In this document: positions 42,396 to 51,799 of the stretch, in pieces
Position numbering within the stretch: position 1 is the stretch's first letter
Layout: each line of letters opens with the position of its first letter
Source: Flavobacteriales bacterium UBA5422
Lineage (GTDB): Bacteria; Bacteroidota; Bacteroidia; Flavobacteriales_D; Crocinitomicaceae
Length of the DNA: 53,094 nucleotides
Direction of reading: 5' to 3'
Assembly (NCBI GenBank): GCA_002409405.1
Contig: DHNG01000001.1
Span: forward strand, 247,095-300,188
Notes under the pieces: model-generated
The model's input: only the letters and a program-made list of their open reading frames with translations
Told to the model about the DNA's origin: nothing
The model's database searches: none
Translations under genes and position numbers: made by a program

Positions 42396-44540
42396 TCAAT
42401 AATCCAGAATTTTAACTTCAGTTCTTCGGTTTTCCTGATGTTCTTCTTCTGTGCATTTTACATTGTCTTTACAGTGATTGACGAGTTGAGATTCTCCATA
42501 TCCTTTTGCATTGATCTGGTTGGTTTTTACTCCTTTTGTCAGTAAGTAGTCCACACAACTCTGAGCACGTGCCTGTGATAATTTTTGGTTATACACAGCA
42601 CTACCTCGGGCATCCGTATGGGCACTCAATTCGATTTTTAATTCATTTTTAATGATGAAATCGGCTAATTTATCCAGTGAAGCCATACTTTCAGGCCGCA
42701 ACGTAGACTTGTTCAGATCGTAGAAGATATTTTCCAGCTTGAATTTTTCTCCTTTCTTGATTGGTGTCAGTTCCAGTTCCAGCTCAATGACTTTACCATC
42801 TTCGTTGGAAGTACTGAATCCCCGTTCAGCATCAATGTATCCTTTCTTTGATCCGTGTGCCCAAAAGTTTTTATTTCTGTCGACAGTCAATGTCACCAAT
42901 CCATATTCATTTGTGACCAGTGTGGTATCCCAGTGAATTGCCGGATGTGAAATAACTGCTGTTGCTTCGTTCAACGGTAATTTGGTGTCTTTGGCAATGA
43001 TTCGCAGCGCAATGGTAATTTTTGTTGGTAACAGAAATAAATCGGCTCGAAGGATAGAATCTTTGGCTACACCAACGGAAGAAATCGTTTCTTCTTTCAA
43101 TAAAAGAAATTCTTCTTTTGCGGTTGACAACAGGTAATCTTCATGTTGGCGGATAGACAGGTGTAAAATTCCTTCATTATTGGTAAAAAACTCCTCTTCT
43201 ACACCTGTTGTTATATTCTGAAGGTAAACAGGATGATGTGGAGCAATTTCATTAACATCGTATTTTTCAAAGACATTCACAATCACTTCAATCTGGATGT
43301 TCTGTCGTTCAAATGCATAGATTCCGTCCACTGTTTTTTCCCGGTTGGAAGAAAAATACCCGTTCATTCCTTCGGTGTCACAAATCAATGAAAAGTCATC
43401 AGCTGATGTGTTGATCGGAAAACCCATGTTACGTGGTCGCTCGTTCTTTGCTAAGTTGGCTTCAAACAAATCCAATCCGCCGAGTCCGAAATGACCGGTG
43501 GAAGCGAAATACAACTGATCGCCGACCACATACGGAAATAATTCCTGCAGATTTGTATTGTAGGTTGCCCCCAGGTTTTCCGGCTTCGTCCATTTCCCAT
43601 CGACGAATAATGAACGGTAAATGTCTGTTTGTCCCATTCCTCCTTCCATGTCTGAAATGAAATACAAGGTTTTCCCATCGTCTGAAAAGCATCCGTGCCC
43701 CACGTTATATGCATCATTGTTGTAATCAAACGGAACCAATTCAGTCCATTTGCCTTCTTTCATTTCCGAAAAATAAAGTGCCAATACAATAACGTCTTTT
43801 CCTTTCTTTTTTCCGAATTTGTTTTTAGTGATGACCATTTTTTGTTCATCTCGTGTGAAGGCAACAGGTCCGTCATGTGCTTTGTCGAGAAATTGATGAC
43901 GAAGTAACTTCCCGTTTCTGATCGTAGAATCCGGTTGGAATTCACTTTGAAGCAGACTCACATAAAAGCTATTGTCCCATTTATACCTGCCATTGATTGT
44001 TTCAGTATTCCGTGACTTGGTAGCATAAATCAACCCATTTTGATAGAATACAGGTGAAAAATCTCCGTAAACAGATGAAATAGCCGTTTTTTTGACGGTT
44101 GTATAGGCAGAATCGGCAAATAAAGCATTAAAATCTTTCAATTCCTGTTTGAGTTGATTGAAATACGTATTAGTTGGATAGAGACTCTGTGAGATGCCGA
44201 TCAATTGTTCTGCTTCCTTGTATTTTCCAATGAACCGCAGTGATTGGATGTAAGATTCCCGGTCCTGTTCACTCAAATTAGATCGTTTATCCAGAAATTC
44301 AAAATAAGAAATCGCTTCTTCCATTTTGAATAGTTTGAAGTTGGAAACTGCAGCCCGCCGGACATTCTCCAGGTTTTCGACCCCTTTTCCTTTCATGGTT
44401 TTATGAGCAAGTTCGTTGAACATTTCAACACATTCATAATATTCCATCCGGGTAAAGAACTCATCTGCCATTTTTTGTTTGAGTTGACCGAAAACAGCAC
44501 CATTAATGATTAAAAAACAGAGTAGTGTGAATTGTTTCAT
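42396..44540 (-). CDS. PorE-like TPR / beta-propeller / OmpA-domain protein (operon 2)
   Basis: 714 residues from the ATG at 44540, giving a signal peptide (MKQFTLLCFLIINGAVFGQ). Domains: TPR-like helices (about 20-140), a PD40-like propeller (about 155-430, GCFSDDGKTLYFISDMEGG), two beta domains, and a C-terminal OmpA domain (FYDLNKSTLRPESMASLDKL, then SAHTDARGSAVYNQKLSQARA). It is a paralogue of the last gene of operon 1; both end in CTEEEHxxNRRTExKI. It starts one base after the PorP/SprF stop codon, so translation is coupled. Probable role: holding the SprF-adhesin assembly to peptidoglycan. Confidence 0.88.
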   Translation of the reverse strand: MKQFTLLCFLIINGAVFGQLKQKMADEFFTRMEYYECVEMFNELAHKTMKGKGVENLENVRRAAVSNFKLFKMEEAISYFEFLDKRSNLSEQDRESYIQSLRFIGKYKEAEQLIGISQSLYPTNTYFNQLKQELKDFNALFADSAYTTVKKTAISSVYGDFSPVFYQNGLIYATKSRNTETINGRYKWDNSFYVSLLQSEFQPDSTIRNGKLLRHQFLDKAHDGPVAFTRDEQKMVITKNKFGKKKGKDVIVLALYFSEMKEGKWTELVPFDYNNDAYNVGHGCFSDDGKTLYFISDMEGGMGQTDIYRSLFVDGKWTKPENLGATYNTNLQELFPYVVGDQLYFASTGHFGLGGLDLFEANLAKNERPRNMGFPINTSADDFSLICDTEGMNGYFSSNREKTVDGIYAFERQNIQIEVIVNVFEKYDVNEIAPHHPVYLQNITTGVEEEFFTNNEGILHLSIRQHEDYLLSTAKEEFLLLKEETISSVGVAKDSILRADLFLLPTKITIALRIIAKDTKLPLNEATAVISHPAIHWDTTLVTNEYGLVTLTVDRNKNFWAHGSKKGYIDAERGFSTSNEDGKVIELELELTPIKKGEKFKLENIFYDLNKSTLRPESMASLDKLADFIIKNELKIELSAHTDARGSAVYNQKLSQARAQSCVDYLLTKGVKTNQINAKGYGESQLVNHCKDNVKCTEEEHQENRRTEVKILDY

Positions 44541-44541
44541 G

Positions 44542-45456
44542 TTAAAAATATCTGGGTGAGGTATAAGGAATTTTTTTCGTTCGGATATCAAATTGCAGGA
44601 AGACTTCATGTGATCCGCTTTGGTACTTTCTCAAGCCGTTAATTGGAAAATCATACACATAGCCAATGGTGAAATCCTTAATGATGACAGCGATGTTTGC
44701 CCCCATGGATTCGTTGAAACGATACATCAGCCCTGTCCATAAGCGTTCGTAAGAAAGCAAACTCAGGTTGACATCAAACGTGAGTGGTGCTTTCGGAGTG
44801 TATTTGATTAGTGTTGAGGGTTTAAGTTTCAGAACCGAATTCAAATCAAACACATATCCTGCTGCAATGAAAAAGTGCCGTGCGTTAACTTGTTTTTCCA
44901 GATCCTGTGCATTTCTGATCACAGCTTCCAACAGCCGGGGAGAGGAAATCCCGATGTAATGACGGTTCCCGTAATAATAAATTCCTGCTCCGACATTGGG
45001 CTTGGTTGCTGAAACCTGCATTCCGTAAAACGGGTCATTGGCATCATTTACTGTGGCATTGGTGAAATCAAATCCGAGGACATCTACCCCGACAGATAAG
45101 CCTGCCGCTATTCTGCTTTGATTGGTTTTACTCAACTGAATGCTCCCGCTGATGTCTGCAAAAACAGCTGTCCGGTGACGTTTTCCTATCCGGTCATTCA
45201 CCATGTGCCCACCAACTCCCAGGGATTTGAATAACAGCGGCGCGTGGACACTGAACCATTGTGAACGGGGTGCACCGCTGTAATTTACCCACTGAAACCG
45301 CCCGACAGCTACAGCACTGATGGCATCTTTACTACCGGCATATGCAGGATTGAAATACAATGGATTGTACATATAAATGGACATCTGTTCATCCTGTTGG
45401 GCATGTGCATCGACCAGGGAACAAAGTGCAACGAGCAGAAGAATTAATTTTTTCAT
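44542..45456 (-). CDS. PorP/SprF-family type IX outer-membrane protein (operon 2)
   Basis: 304 residues: signal peptide MKKLILLLVALCSLVDAHAQ, then the family pattern YMYNPLYFNPAYAGSKDAIS and a predicted beta barrel ending YTSPRYF. It is a paralogue of the operon 1 protein, with the same ending. It lies 11 bases after the 1401-residue type B adhesin gene, matching the known pairing of such cargo with SprF-like proteins. Confidence 0.93.
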   Translation of the reverse strand: MKKLILLLVALCSLVDAHAQQDEQMSIYMYNPLYFNPAYAGSKDAISAVAVGRFQWVNYSGAPRSQWFSVHAPLLFKSLGVGGHMVNDRIGKRHRTAVFADISGSIQLSKTNQSRIAAGLSVGVDVLGFDFTNATVNDANDPFYGMQVSATKPNVGAGIYYYGNRHYIGISSPRLLEAVIRNAQDLEKQVNARHFFIAAGYVFDLNSVLKLKPSTLIKYTPKAPLTFDVNLSLLSYERLWTGLMYRFNESMGANIAVIIKDFTIGYVYDFPINGLRKYQSGSHEVFLQFDIRTKKIPYTSPRYF

Positions 45457-45467
45457 AGGTGGTTGCT

Positions 45468-48400
45468 TTAGTATTGAATTTCAATGTAACCTTTATAAGG
45501 AGGAGTATTGTCCGGATCATTGAGAATCAGAATGTAAAAATACGTTCCGACGGGAACTTTACCGCTGGATCCGATTGTTGCACCATGATTTACCTCGCCG
45601 TACCAGTCATTCAGATAGCCATCTGTTTTGTAGATGAGATTTCCCCACCGGTTATAAATTTCCACTGAATTGTTCGGGAAATTTTCCAGACCCGGAATCG
45701 TCCATGTATCATTGAGATTATCTCCGTCAGGTGTTACCAGATCAGGGATCTTCAGGCATTCAGCCTTTGGTTCTACACTTAAATAGGTAGAATCAGTTGC
45801 CGTACAATTATTGGAGTCAGTCACTGTAACAAAATACCAACCGGAGTGCGCCGGAGCAGCATTTGTCAGCACAAAGTTTTGATTGGAAGTGATGTGTCCC
45901 TGGGGTCCACTCCAACTATAGGTTGACCCGCCGGAAGAAGCCGTAAAATTAACAGATTCACCAGGACAAATAATACTGTCATTATCTGGCTGTACATGTA
46001 CATTTGGCATGGATATATTCAGTTCAATACTATCTGTGGCAGTACAATTATTGACATCTGTTCCTGTTACCACATACCAGCCGGCCGTTGTATTATTGAG
46101 ATCACTAATCGTAATTGTTGTTCCCTGAGAGCTTGTATTGTCAGGCCTGATCCAGGCATATGTCAATGCTCCGCTAACGGTCAGTGATGCAGAAGCGTGG
46201 TTGCAATAAATTCCTGATGCCACATCTGTTGTAATAGCAAGATCGGGATTATTGGCCATTGAGATCAGAACAGAATCTTCACCGGTACAACCGTTTCCAT
46301 CTGTTCCGGTTACGTAGTAATATCCTTCACTGGCAGAAGTAAAGGGTTGTACCTGAACCGAATTTCCGGTTGCTGTATATGCATTCGGACCACTCCATGA
46401 ATAGCTGTTTCCTCCACTGGCCGTTAAAATCGCCGTCCCGCCTTCACAAATTAAAGTCGTTGTTCCTGCCTGTGATACGAGAATAGTTGCAGGAGGATTG
46501 ATAATAACAGTTGTGCATCCCGGTTGACTTACACAACCGGCAACAGTAACTGTAGCACAGTAATTTCCTGCATCTGCAGACGTGAAATCATCAATGGAAA
46601 ACTGAGGGGTGTTCGTTATAAAACCTTGCGGACCTGTCCATTCGATCGTTGCCCCCGATTGCAGGGAAGCAGAAAACGAAACCGAACCACCTGCACAGAT
46701 ACTGTTATCACTTGCCGAAACAGCCGGAGCTGCCGGAGCGTTTGGATTGATAATTGAAACCGGACCGTATGTGGCTGAACAATTGTTGGCATCTGTAACG
46801 GTTAATGTGTAGGAACCTGCCGGAATATTGTTGACATTCAGCGTCGTTCCCACAACCGTATTTGCAGCATTGGTCCATTGAACAGAAGTTGCAACAGGAG
46901 AGGAAACAACCAGTCCTGAAATACTTCCTGTTGCTGCTCCACAGTCAGATGGCGTTGCCGTTGCTGTTCCTGAAATTCCGGGAGGTTGATTTACTGTAAC
47001 TGAATGATTGGCTGTCGCAGAGCATCCGTTGGAAGTTCCCGTTACACTATAATTTGTTGTTGTAGCAGGTGTCACAGTGATACTGGTTTGTGTGGATCCG
47101 GTACTCCAATTGTATGAATTTGCTCCGTTTGCTGTTAAGGTAACACTTTCACCATTGCAGACTGCAGTTGTAACATCAGGAGTGATTGAAACGGTAGGTA
47201 ATGGAGTAACAACCACCTGGAAAGATGTCGTTGCATCACATCCATTGGTCGTTCCGGTAACAGAAAAATTGCTGGTTGTAGCAGGAGATACACTAATGGA
47301 AGCACTCGTTGCACCGTTACTCCACAAATAAGAATCTGCTCCGCTAGCTGTAAGTGCGACATTTTGCCCGCTACAGATTGGATTGGTACCGGACGGAGTA
47401 ATGGTTACCGTAGGAGTAGGATTGACTGTCACTGTAATACTATTCGAAGCCGTACAATCATCCACTTCTCCGGTTACAGTATAGGTTGTTTGTGTTGTAG
47501 GAGAAACCGTAACCGTTGATGTACTTTGTCCCGTGTTCCAGGAATACGTGTCAGCACCTGTGGCGGTCAATGTAATGGATTCCCCGGAACAGATGACCGG
47601 GTTTGTTACATTGAACTCAATGATTGGAGAAGGTTTTACAACTACCTGCACATCCAATGTTTGCTTGTATTCACATAGTCCTGTTACTTCACAGTAAAAT
47701 GTTTGGGTTGTTCCCGGGCTGACGGTCACAGATTGTGTGGTGCTTCCGTCGTGGTGCCACAAATAACTGTCTGCTCCCGGAGGCGCTGTCAGAATAACGG
47801 ATTCTCCGATACAAATAGGTGGTACATCCGGAATATCCGGGAATTGTACTCCCGAGTTAGCAGAAATGGTGTAATTACAGATGTCACCGGCATACCCGTC
47901 GACCATTAAGATGTAGTCGTTTCCAACCGTCAGTCCGTTAGCGGTAATGACAAATTGTGTGGAGTTTTCTTCAAAATTGGAGATCGGAACGAAATTAGTA
48001 CACCCGTTGGAGCTGAAGATCTGCATTTGAATTCCTCCGTTGGGGTAATTCCCGACAAAACAATCCGATATGGATACTGTCAACGTAGCTGTTGTTGCGG
48101 CGGCTGTAAAGCGAATCCACGAATTGTTTTCAATGTTCACATCGATTGCAGGAGAAGAATACGGCCCGGGAACGTTACTCGGAGGATAGTAACCAAAAGG
48201 TCCGCCTGAATTGGTTCCGTCAACCAAGTTAACTCCAGCTGCAGTTTCGTTATTCCCATGCATATTTCCCGGTCGGTCAGGTGTGAATGCTGCCGAAGTG
48301 GAAGCGCTGTACCCATTGATGTCACAGATGTAAAGTGCGTTGGCGCAAGCATCGTTGGTGGCAGTCGTTACACAAAAACCAAATGTACCCGTACTGGTAT

Positions 48401-49673
48401 TGAATCCCCAGTAACGTAAATAAACGGTGGATCCGGGTGTCAGACCTGAAACATTTAACATCGGTTTCATATCGTTGGCGCTTCCCGGGTAATTGTAATC
48501 ATCCGAACAGGCAATCTGAGTAAGAGAACCACACGATCCGGAATACAATGCCATCACCCCGTCATTGATGCTTCCCGGTCCCATATTTGGTTTATTGGTA
48601 ATATTAATACTCCCGGATGCGGGAACGGTAATCGCAAACCACACATCTGCTGTCGATGCATTGAATCCTCCGATCTGAGGTGCACTTCCTCCTGCACAGG
48701 CTGCAGGTGTTGGGGCAGATAATGTTGCGGTTGCTCCCACGTTTGAAAATTCCAGGTATTGACAGGTTGAGGTAACCGGTGGAATCTGAATCGCGTTACA
48801 AGGCTGGTCGTTTGTCGGAACCGGTGTTGGAGTTCCTGAAATACAAATCTGGAAGTTCCCGGTATTGCCGATTGCATAATCGTATACACGGACATAATAG
48901 GTTGACCCTACGGTTAATCCAACTAACTGAATTGATTCTGCTGATCCGGTGAAAGTATTGTCCACACAATTTAACGTTGTCAAAGAACCACACGATCCGG
49001 AGTATACTGCAAAAACCAGGTCCAGCGAACTTTGTGGTGTAACAGTAACTGTTTGTACGGAATTCGTTGCTGTGAACGAATACCAGACATCTTCATCGGC
49101 AGTCCCCGAACACCCCGGAAGGGATTGTGTTGCGCCATTCAAGGTGCCGTTAGTAGGAGTACAACCGGAATTTACAGCAAGCGGAGTTGCTCCGGAACAA
49201 TTATCATTGGAAGGCGGACTAGGTGTTCCTGTTACACAAATTGAAAAGGTACCTGTTCCTGAACCTGCCCCGTAGTGGTAGATTCTGATGCGATAGGTTG
49301 CACCAATGGTTAAACCTGAATAGTTAATTGTTTCTGTTCCGCCACTAAAAGAGTTATCGCGGCAAACCAATGACGTCAATGAAGAACAGACGCCGGAAAA
49401 CAATTGTACAACGGCATCCATGCCGGCAGATGGTGTAACAATAATGCTGTGAGAAGTGCTTGTTGCGACAAACCGGTACCAGACATCATCGTCCGCATTT
49501 CCGGTACATCCCGGGATTGTTTCTGTAGCTCCGATCGTGGTTCCGTTTGCGGGAGAGGAGCAGGTGGCATCAATTGTCAGTAAGGTAGCGGCAGAACATC
49601 CGTCAGCCTGCGCATGTATGTGATTAAGGAATGCAATGCATCCCATTAGCAGTATGAGAGAAGTACGTAGCAT
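45468..49673 (-). CDS. Large adhesin with type B (CHU_C) secretion domain (operon 2)
   Basis: 1401 residues with a signal peptide (cut after HIHAQ, about 21). Two pre-peptidase C-terminal-like beta domains (about 22-160 and 160-290; DDVWYRFVAT and DEDVWYSFTAT) are followed by a third related one, then by a domain starting NDACANALYIC. Four PKD/Ig-like units of about 71 residues follow (about 610-890, ICSGQNVALTASGADSYLW type), then one SprB-like repeat, more Ig-like domains and a C-terminal CHU_C domain (about 1307-1401, IPDLVTPDGDNLND and YNRWGNLIY). It is the second gene of a four-gene operon. Surface adhesion or gliding is the probable role. Confidence 0.92.
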   Translation of the reverse strand: MLRTSLILLMGCIAFLNHIHAQADGCSAATLLTIDATCSSPANGTTIGATETIPGCTGNADDDVWYRFVATSTSHSIIVTPSAGMDAVVQLFSGVCSSLTSLVCRDNSFSGGTETINYSGLTIGATYRIRIYHYGAGSGTGTFSICVTGTPSPPSNDNCSGATPLAVNSGCTPTNGTLNGATQSLPGCSGTADEDVWYSFTATNSVQTVTVTPQSSLDLVFAVYSGSCGSLTTLNCVDNTFTGSAESIQLVGLTVGSTYYVRVYDYAIGNTGNFQICISGTPTPVPTNDQPCNAIQIPPVTSTCQYLEFSNVGATATLSAPTPAACAGGSAPQIGGFNASTADVWFAITVPASGSINITNKPNMGPGSINDGVMALYSGSCGSLTQIACSDDYNYPGSANDMKPMLNVSGLTPGSTVYLRYWGFNTSTGTFGFCVTTATNDACANALYICDINGYSASTSAAFTPDRPGNMHGNNETAAGVNLVDGTNSGGPFGYYPPSNVPGPYSSPAIDVNIENNSWIRFTAAATTATLTVSISDCFVGNYPNGGIQMQIFSSNGCTNFVPISNFEENSTQFVITANGLTVGNDYILMVDGYAGDICNYTISANSGVQFPDIPDVPPICIGESVILTAPPGADSYLWHHDGSTTQSVTVSPGTTQTFYCEVTGLCEYKQTLDVQVVVKPSPIIEFNVTNPVICSGESITLTATGADTYSWNTGQSTSTVTVSPTTQTTYTVTGEVDDCTASNSITVTVNPTPTVTITPSGTNPICSGQNVALTASGADSYLWSNGATSASISVSPATTSNFSVTGTTNGCDATTSFQVVVTPLPTVSITPDVTTAVCNGESVTLTANGANSYNWSTGSTQTSITVTPATTTNYSVTGTSNGCSATANHSVTVNQPPGISGTATATPSDCGAATGSISGLVVSSPVATSVQWTNAANTVVGTTLNVNNIPAGSYTLTVTDANNCSATYGPVSIINPNAPAAPAVSASDNSICAGGSVSFSASLQSGATIEWTGPQGFITNTPQFSIDDFTSADAGNYCATVTVAGCVSQPGCTTVIINPPATILVSQAGTTTLICEGGTAILTASGGNSYSWSGPNAYTATGNSVQVQPFTSASEGYYYVTGTDGNGCTGEDSVLISMANNPDLAITTDVASGIYCNHASASLTVSGALTYAWIRPDNTSSQGTTITISDLNNTTAGWYVVTGTDVNNCTATDSIELNISMPNVHVQPDNDSIICPGESVNFTASSGGSTYSWSGPQGHITSNQNFVLTNAAPAHSGWYFVTVTDSNNCTATDSTYLSVEPKAECLKIPDLVTPDGDNLNDTWTIPGLENFPNNSVEIYNRWGNLIYKTDGYLNDWYGEVNHGATIGSSGKVPVGTYFYILILNDPDNTPPYKGYIEIQY
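46990..47840 (-). repeat. Ig/PKD-like coding repeats in the operon 2 adhesin
   Basis: About four successive units of roughly 71 residues (213 bases) share CxGxxVxLTAxGAxSYxWxxG and end in a second Cys. They are similar in protein but clearly diverged in DNA. Confidence 0.65.
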
Positions 49674-49678
49674 GTGAA

Positions 49679-49990
49679 TCAGAGTTTAATTTCAATCAAT
49701 TCTACCGGAGTTAATCCGCTGTCAGTGATTAGTTTTTTTAATTGGATCAATACATCCGGGTTTTCACCTTCTTTTTGTTTGGTATACGGTTGGATATCCA
49801 GCAGAATTTCCCCTGAATTGTGTTCTTCTTTGTAGCGAATTTTGCAGGAATTGATTCCTTCGATCTGTTGAATTTTAGCTTCCAGTCCGATACTGTTTTC
49901 AACCGTTCCGGAAAATGAATAGGAATACTGTTGCTGACCGTAAACACCAAAAGTCAAGCAAGTAGCAAAAGCGAATAGTAAACGTAGCAT
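49679..49990 (-). CDS. Small exported protein at the head of operon 2
   Basis: 103 residues: a signal peptide (MLRLLFAFATCLTFGVYGQ), then about 80 residues whose predicted beta-alpha-beta-beta-alpha-beta order (LEAKIQQIEGINSCKIRYKEE ... GEILLDI ... LIQLKKLITDSGLTPVELIEI) resembles a heavy-metal-associated ferredoxin-like fold without the CxxC metal site. A single Cys remains in the mature part. It ends 5 bases before the adhesin start, so it is the first gene of operon 2. There is no counterpart in operon 1. Function unknown. Confidence 0.75.
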   Translation of the reverse strand: MLRLLFAFATCLTFGVYGQQQYSYSFSGTVENSIGLEAKIQQIEGINSCKIRYKEEHNSGEILLDIQPYTKQKEGENPDVLIQLKKLITDSGLTPVELIEIKL

Positions 49991-50060
49991 GTGTGTTAGT
50001 TTTAATTGTTAAAAAGCAATAATAGTCTGTAAATGTAACAAATAAAAACGTAGAAAACAA

Positions 50061-50091
50061 AAAATCCTGCCTCAAACTGGGGCAGGATTTT
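50061..50091 (-). terminator. Bidirectional terminator after the pyrroline-5-carboxylate dehydrogenase gene
   Basis: AAAATCCTGCC (50061-50071) pairs perfectly with GGCAGGATTTT (50081-50091) around a 9-base loop. On the minus strand the T-run continues (complement of AAAACAAAA). It lies 22 bases after the stop of the minus-strand gene. Confidence 0.88.
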
Positions 50092-50112
50092 TGTATAAAT
50101 CGGTTGAATTTT

Positions 50113-51741
50113 TTAACCTAGAAACGGGTAACGGTAATCCGTCGGAGAAACAAATGTTTCCTTAATTGTGCGAACAGACACCCAACGCATCAGGTTCATT
50201 GCGGCACCTGCTTTGTCATTAGTTCCCGAACCTCTGGCCCCACCAAACGGTTGTTGACCAACCACCGCTCCTGTTGGTTTGTCATTGATATAGAAGTTAC
50301 CGGCTGCATTGCGCAATAACTCAGTTGCCTGTGTAATTGCGTAACGATCAGTTGCCATAATGGATCCTGTCAATGCATATTCGGAAGTCGAATCAACAAT
50401 GTGAAGCGTTTCTTGATATTTGTGTTCATCGTACACATGAATGGTCAAAACCGGTCCGAAGATTTCTTCTTCCATTGTCTTGAATTTCGGATTTGTTGTA
50501 ACGATAACAGTCGGTTCGATAAAATATCCTTTGCTACCGTCATAATTCCCTCCAACGATGATTTCTGCATCCGAAGCTGCCTTTGCATAATCAATGTATT
50601 CAGAAATCTTTGTAAATGCCTTTTTATCGATCACTGCGTTGATGAAATTGGATGTATCGTCCGGAGTTCCCATTTTCATAGAAGAAACCTGACTCACCAA
50701 AATAGACTTAACATCTGCCCAAATATTGGATGGAACATAAGCTCTGGATGCTGCGGAACATTTTTGTCCCTGGTATTCGAATGCACCTCTGGACAATGCT
50801 GTAGCTACTTCAGCTGCTTTTGCTGAACGGTGTACCATGACAAAATCTTTTCCTCCTGTTTCACCTACGATTCGCGGATAGGACTTGTATTTATCCAGGT
50901 TCTCACCAATATTTTTCCACAACCCGCGGAATACTTCCGTTGATCCTGTAAAGTGGATTCCACCAAAATCCCGGTGCTTGAAAATCACTTCACCTGCAGT
51001 AGGACCGTCAATTGTCACCATGTTGATGACTCCGTCCGGTAACCCTGCAGCCTGGAACAATTCCATAATTACAGCCGCAGAATATACTTGTGATGCAGCC
51101 GGTTTCCACACAACTACATTCCCCATCAAAGCAGGAGATGCACACAAATTGGCACAAATAGATGTAAAGTTAAACGGAGTAATGGCATAAATAAACCCTT
51201 CCAGTGGTCTGTATTCTACTCTGTTCCATACTCCGGGAGATGAAATCGGTTGATCCTTGTAAATTGTTGTCAGGTACTGTACATTGAATCGGAAGAAATC
51301 AATCATTTCACAAGCAGCATCAATTTCTGCCTGAAATACATTCTTTGATTGTGCGAGCATCGTCGCAGCATTCATTTTATCTCTGAACGGACCTGCCAGT
51401 AATTCTGCAGCTCTCAGGAATACAGCTGCGCGTTGTTCCCATGGTGTATTTGCCCATGCTTCACGTGCATTCATCGCCGCTTCAATTGCTTGTTCTACAT
51501 GAACAGCACTTCCCTGATTGTAATGACCCAACAATTTCTGGTGATCGTGAGGAGGCGCCATCGGACGCTTGTTTTCCGTTCTCACTTCCTTCCCTCCGAT
51601 GTACATCGGAATGTCAATTTGCGGCTGATTGTACAGCTCTTTGTATTTGTCAATCAGATTTTTATGTTCTGCTGTTCCCGGAGCGTATGCTCTTACCGGT
51701 TCATTCACAGGTACCGGGACATTAAAGAATGCGTTTGCCAT
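50113..51741 (-). CDS. pruA: L-glutamate gamma-semialdehyde (1-pyrroline-5-carboxylate) dehydrogenase
   Basis: 542 residues from the ATG at 51741. It oxidises glutamate semialdehyde to glutamate in proline catabolism. The stand-alone ALDH4-type pattern is clear: EYRPLEGFIYAITPFNFTSICANL, the base Glu in IVGETGGKDFV, the catalytic Cys in YQGQKCSAASRAYVP, and the C-terminal QQPFGGARGSGTNDKAG. The frame is open to a TTG at 51756, but that codon lies in the -7 box, so 51741 is the start, with a leader of only 6-10 bases. No proline dehydrogenase gene is adjacent. Confidence 0.95.
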   Translation of the reverse strand: MANAFFNVPVPVNEPVRAYAPGTAEHKNLIDKYKELYNQPQIDIPMYIGGKEVRTENKRPMAPPHDHQKLLGHYNQGSAVHVEQAIEAAMNAREAWANTPWEQRAAVFLRAAELLAGPFRDKMNAATMLAQSKNVFQAEIDAACEMIDFFRFNVQYLTTIYKDQPISSPGVWNRVEYRPLEGFIYAITPFNFTSICANLCASPALMGNVVVWKPAASQVYSAAVIMELFQAAGLPDGVINMVTIDGPTAGEVIFKHRDFGGIHFTGSTEVFRGLWKNIGENLDKYKSYPRIVGETGGKDFVMVHRSAKAAEVATALSRGAFEYQGQKCSAASRAYVPSNIWADVKSILVSQVSSMKMGTPDDTSNFINAVIDKKAFTKISEYIDYAKAASDAEIIVGGNYDGSKGYFIEPTVIVTTNPKFKTMEEEIFGPVLTIHVYDEHKYQETLHIVDSTSEYALTGSIMATDRYAITQATELLRNAAGNFYINDKPTGAVVGQQPFGGARGSGTNDKAGAAMNLMRWVSVRTIKETFVSPTDYRYPFLG

Positions 51742-51753
51742 ATTTTTTTCTTG

Positions 51754-51761
51754 CAAAAGTA
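51754..51761 (-). promoter_or_regulatory. -7 box for the pyrroline-5-carboxylate dehydrogenase gene
   Basis: TACTTTTG on the minus strand, 12 bases before the ATG at 51741. On the plus strand a near-consensus TATTCTTG (51774-51781) serves the divergent TPR gene, so the two promoters nearly overlap. Confidence 0.55.
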
Positions 51762-51799
51762 ATCATTGTTCCTTATTCTTGCAATTATTAACTATTAAG

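Noticed and set aside
48949..49275. A 108-residue plus-strand frame inside the operon 2 adhesin
   Set aside because: Antisense shadow of the N-terminal beta domains; no start signal or family features.
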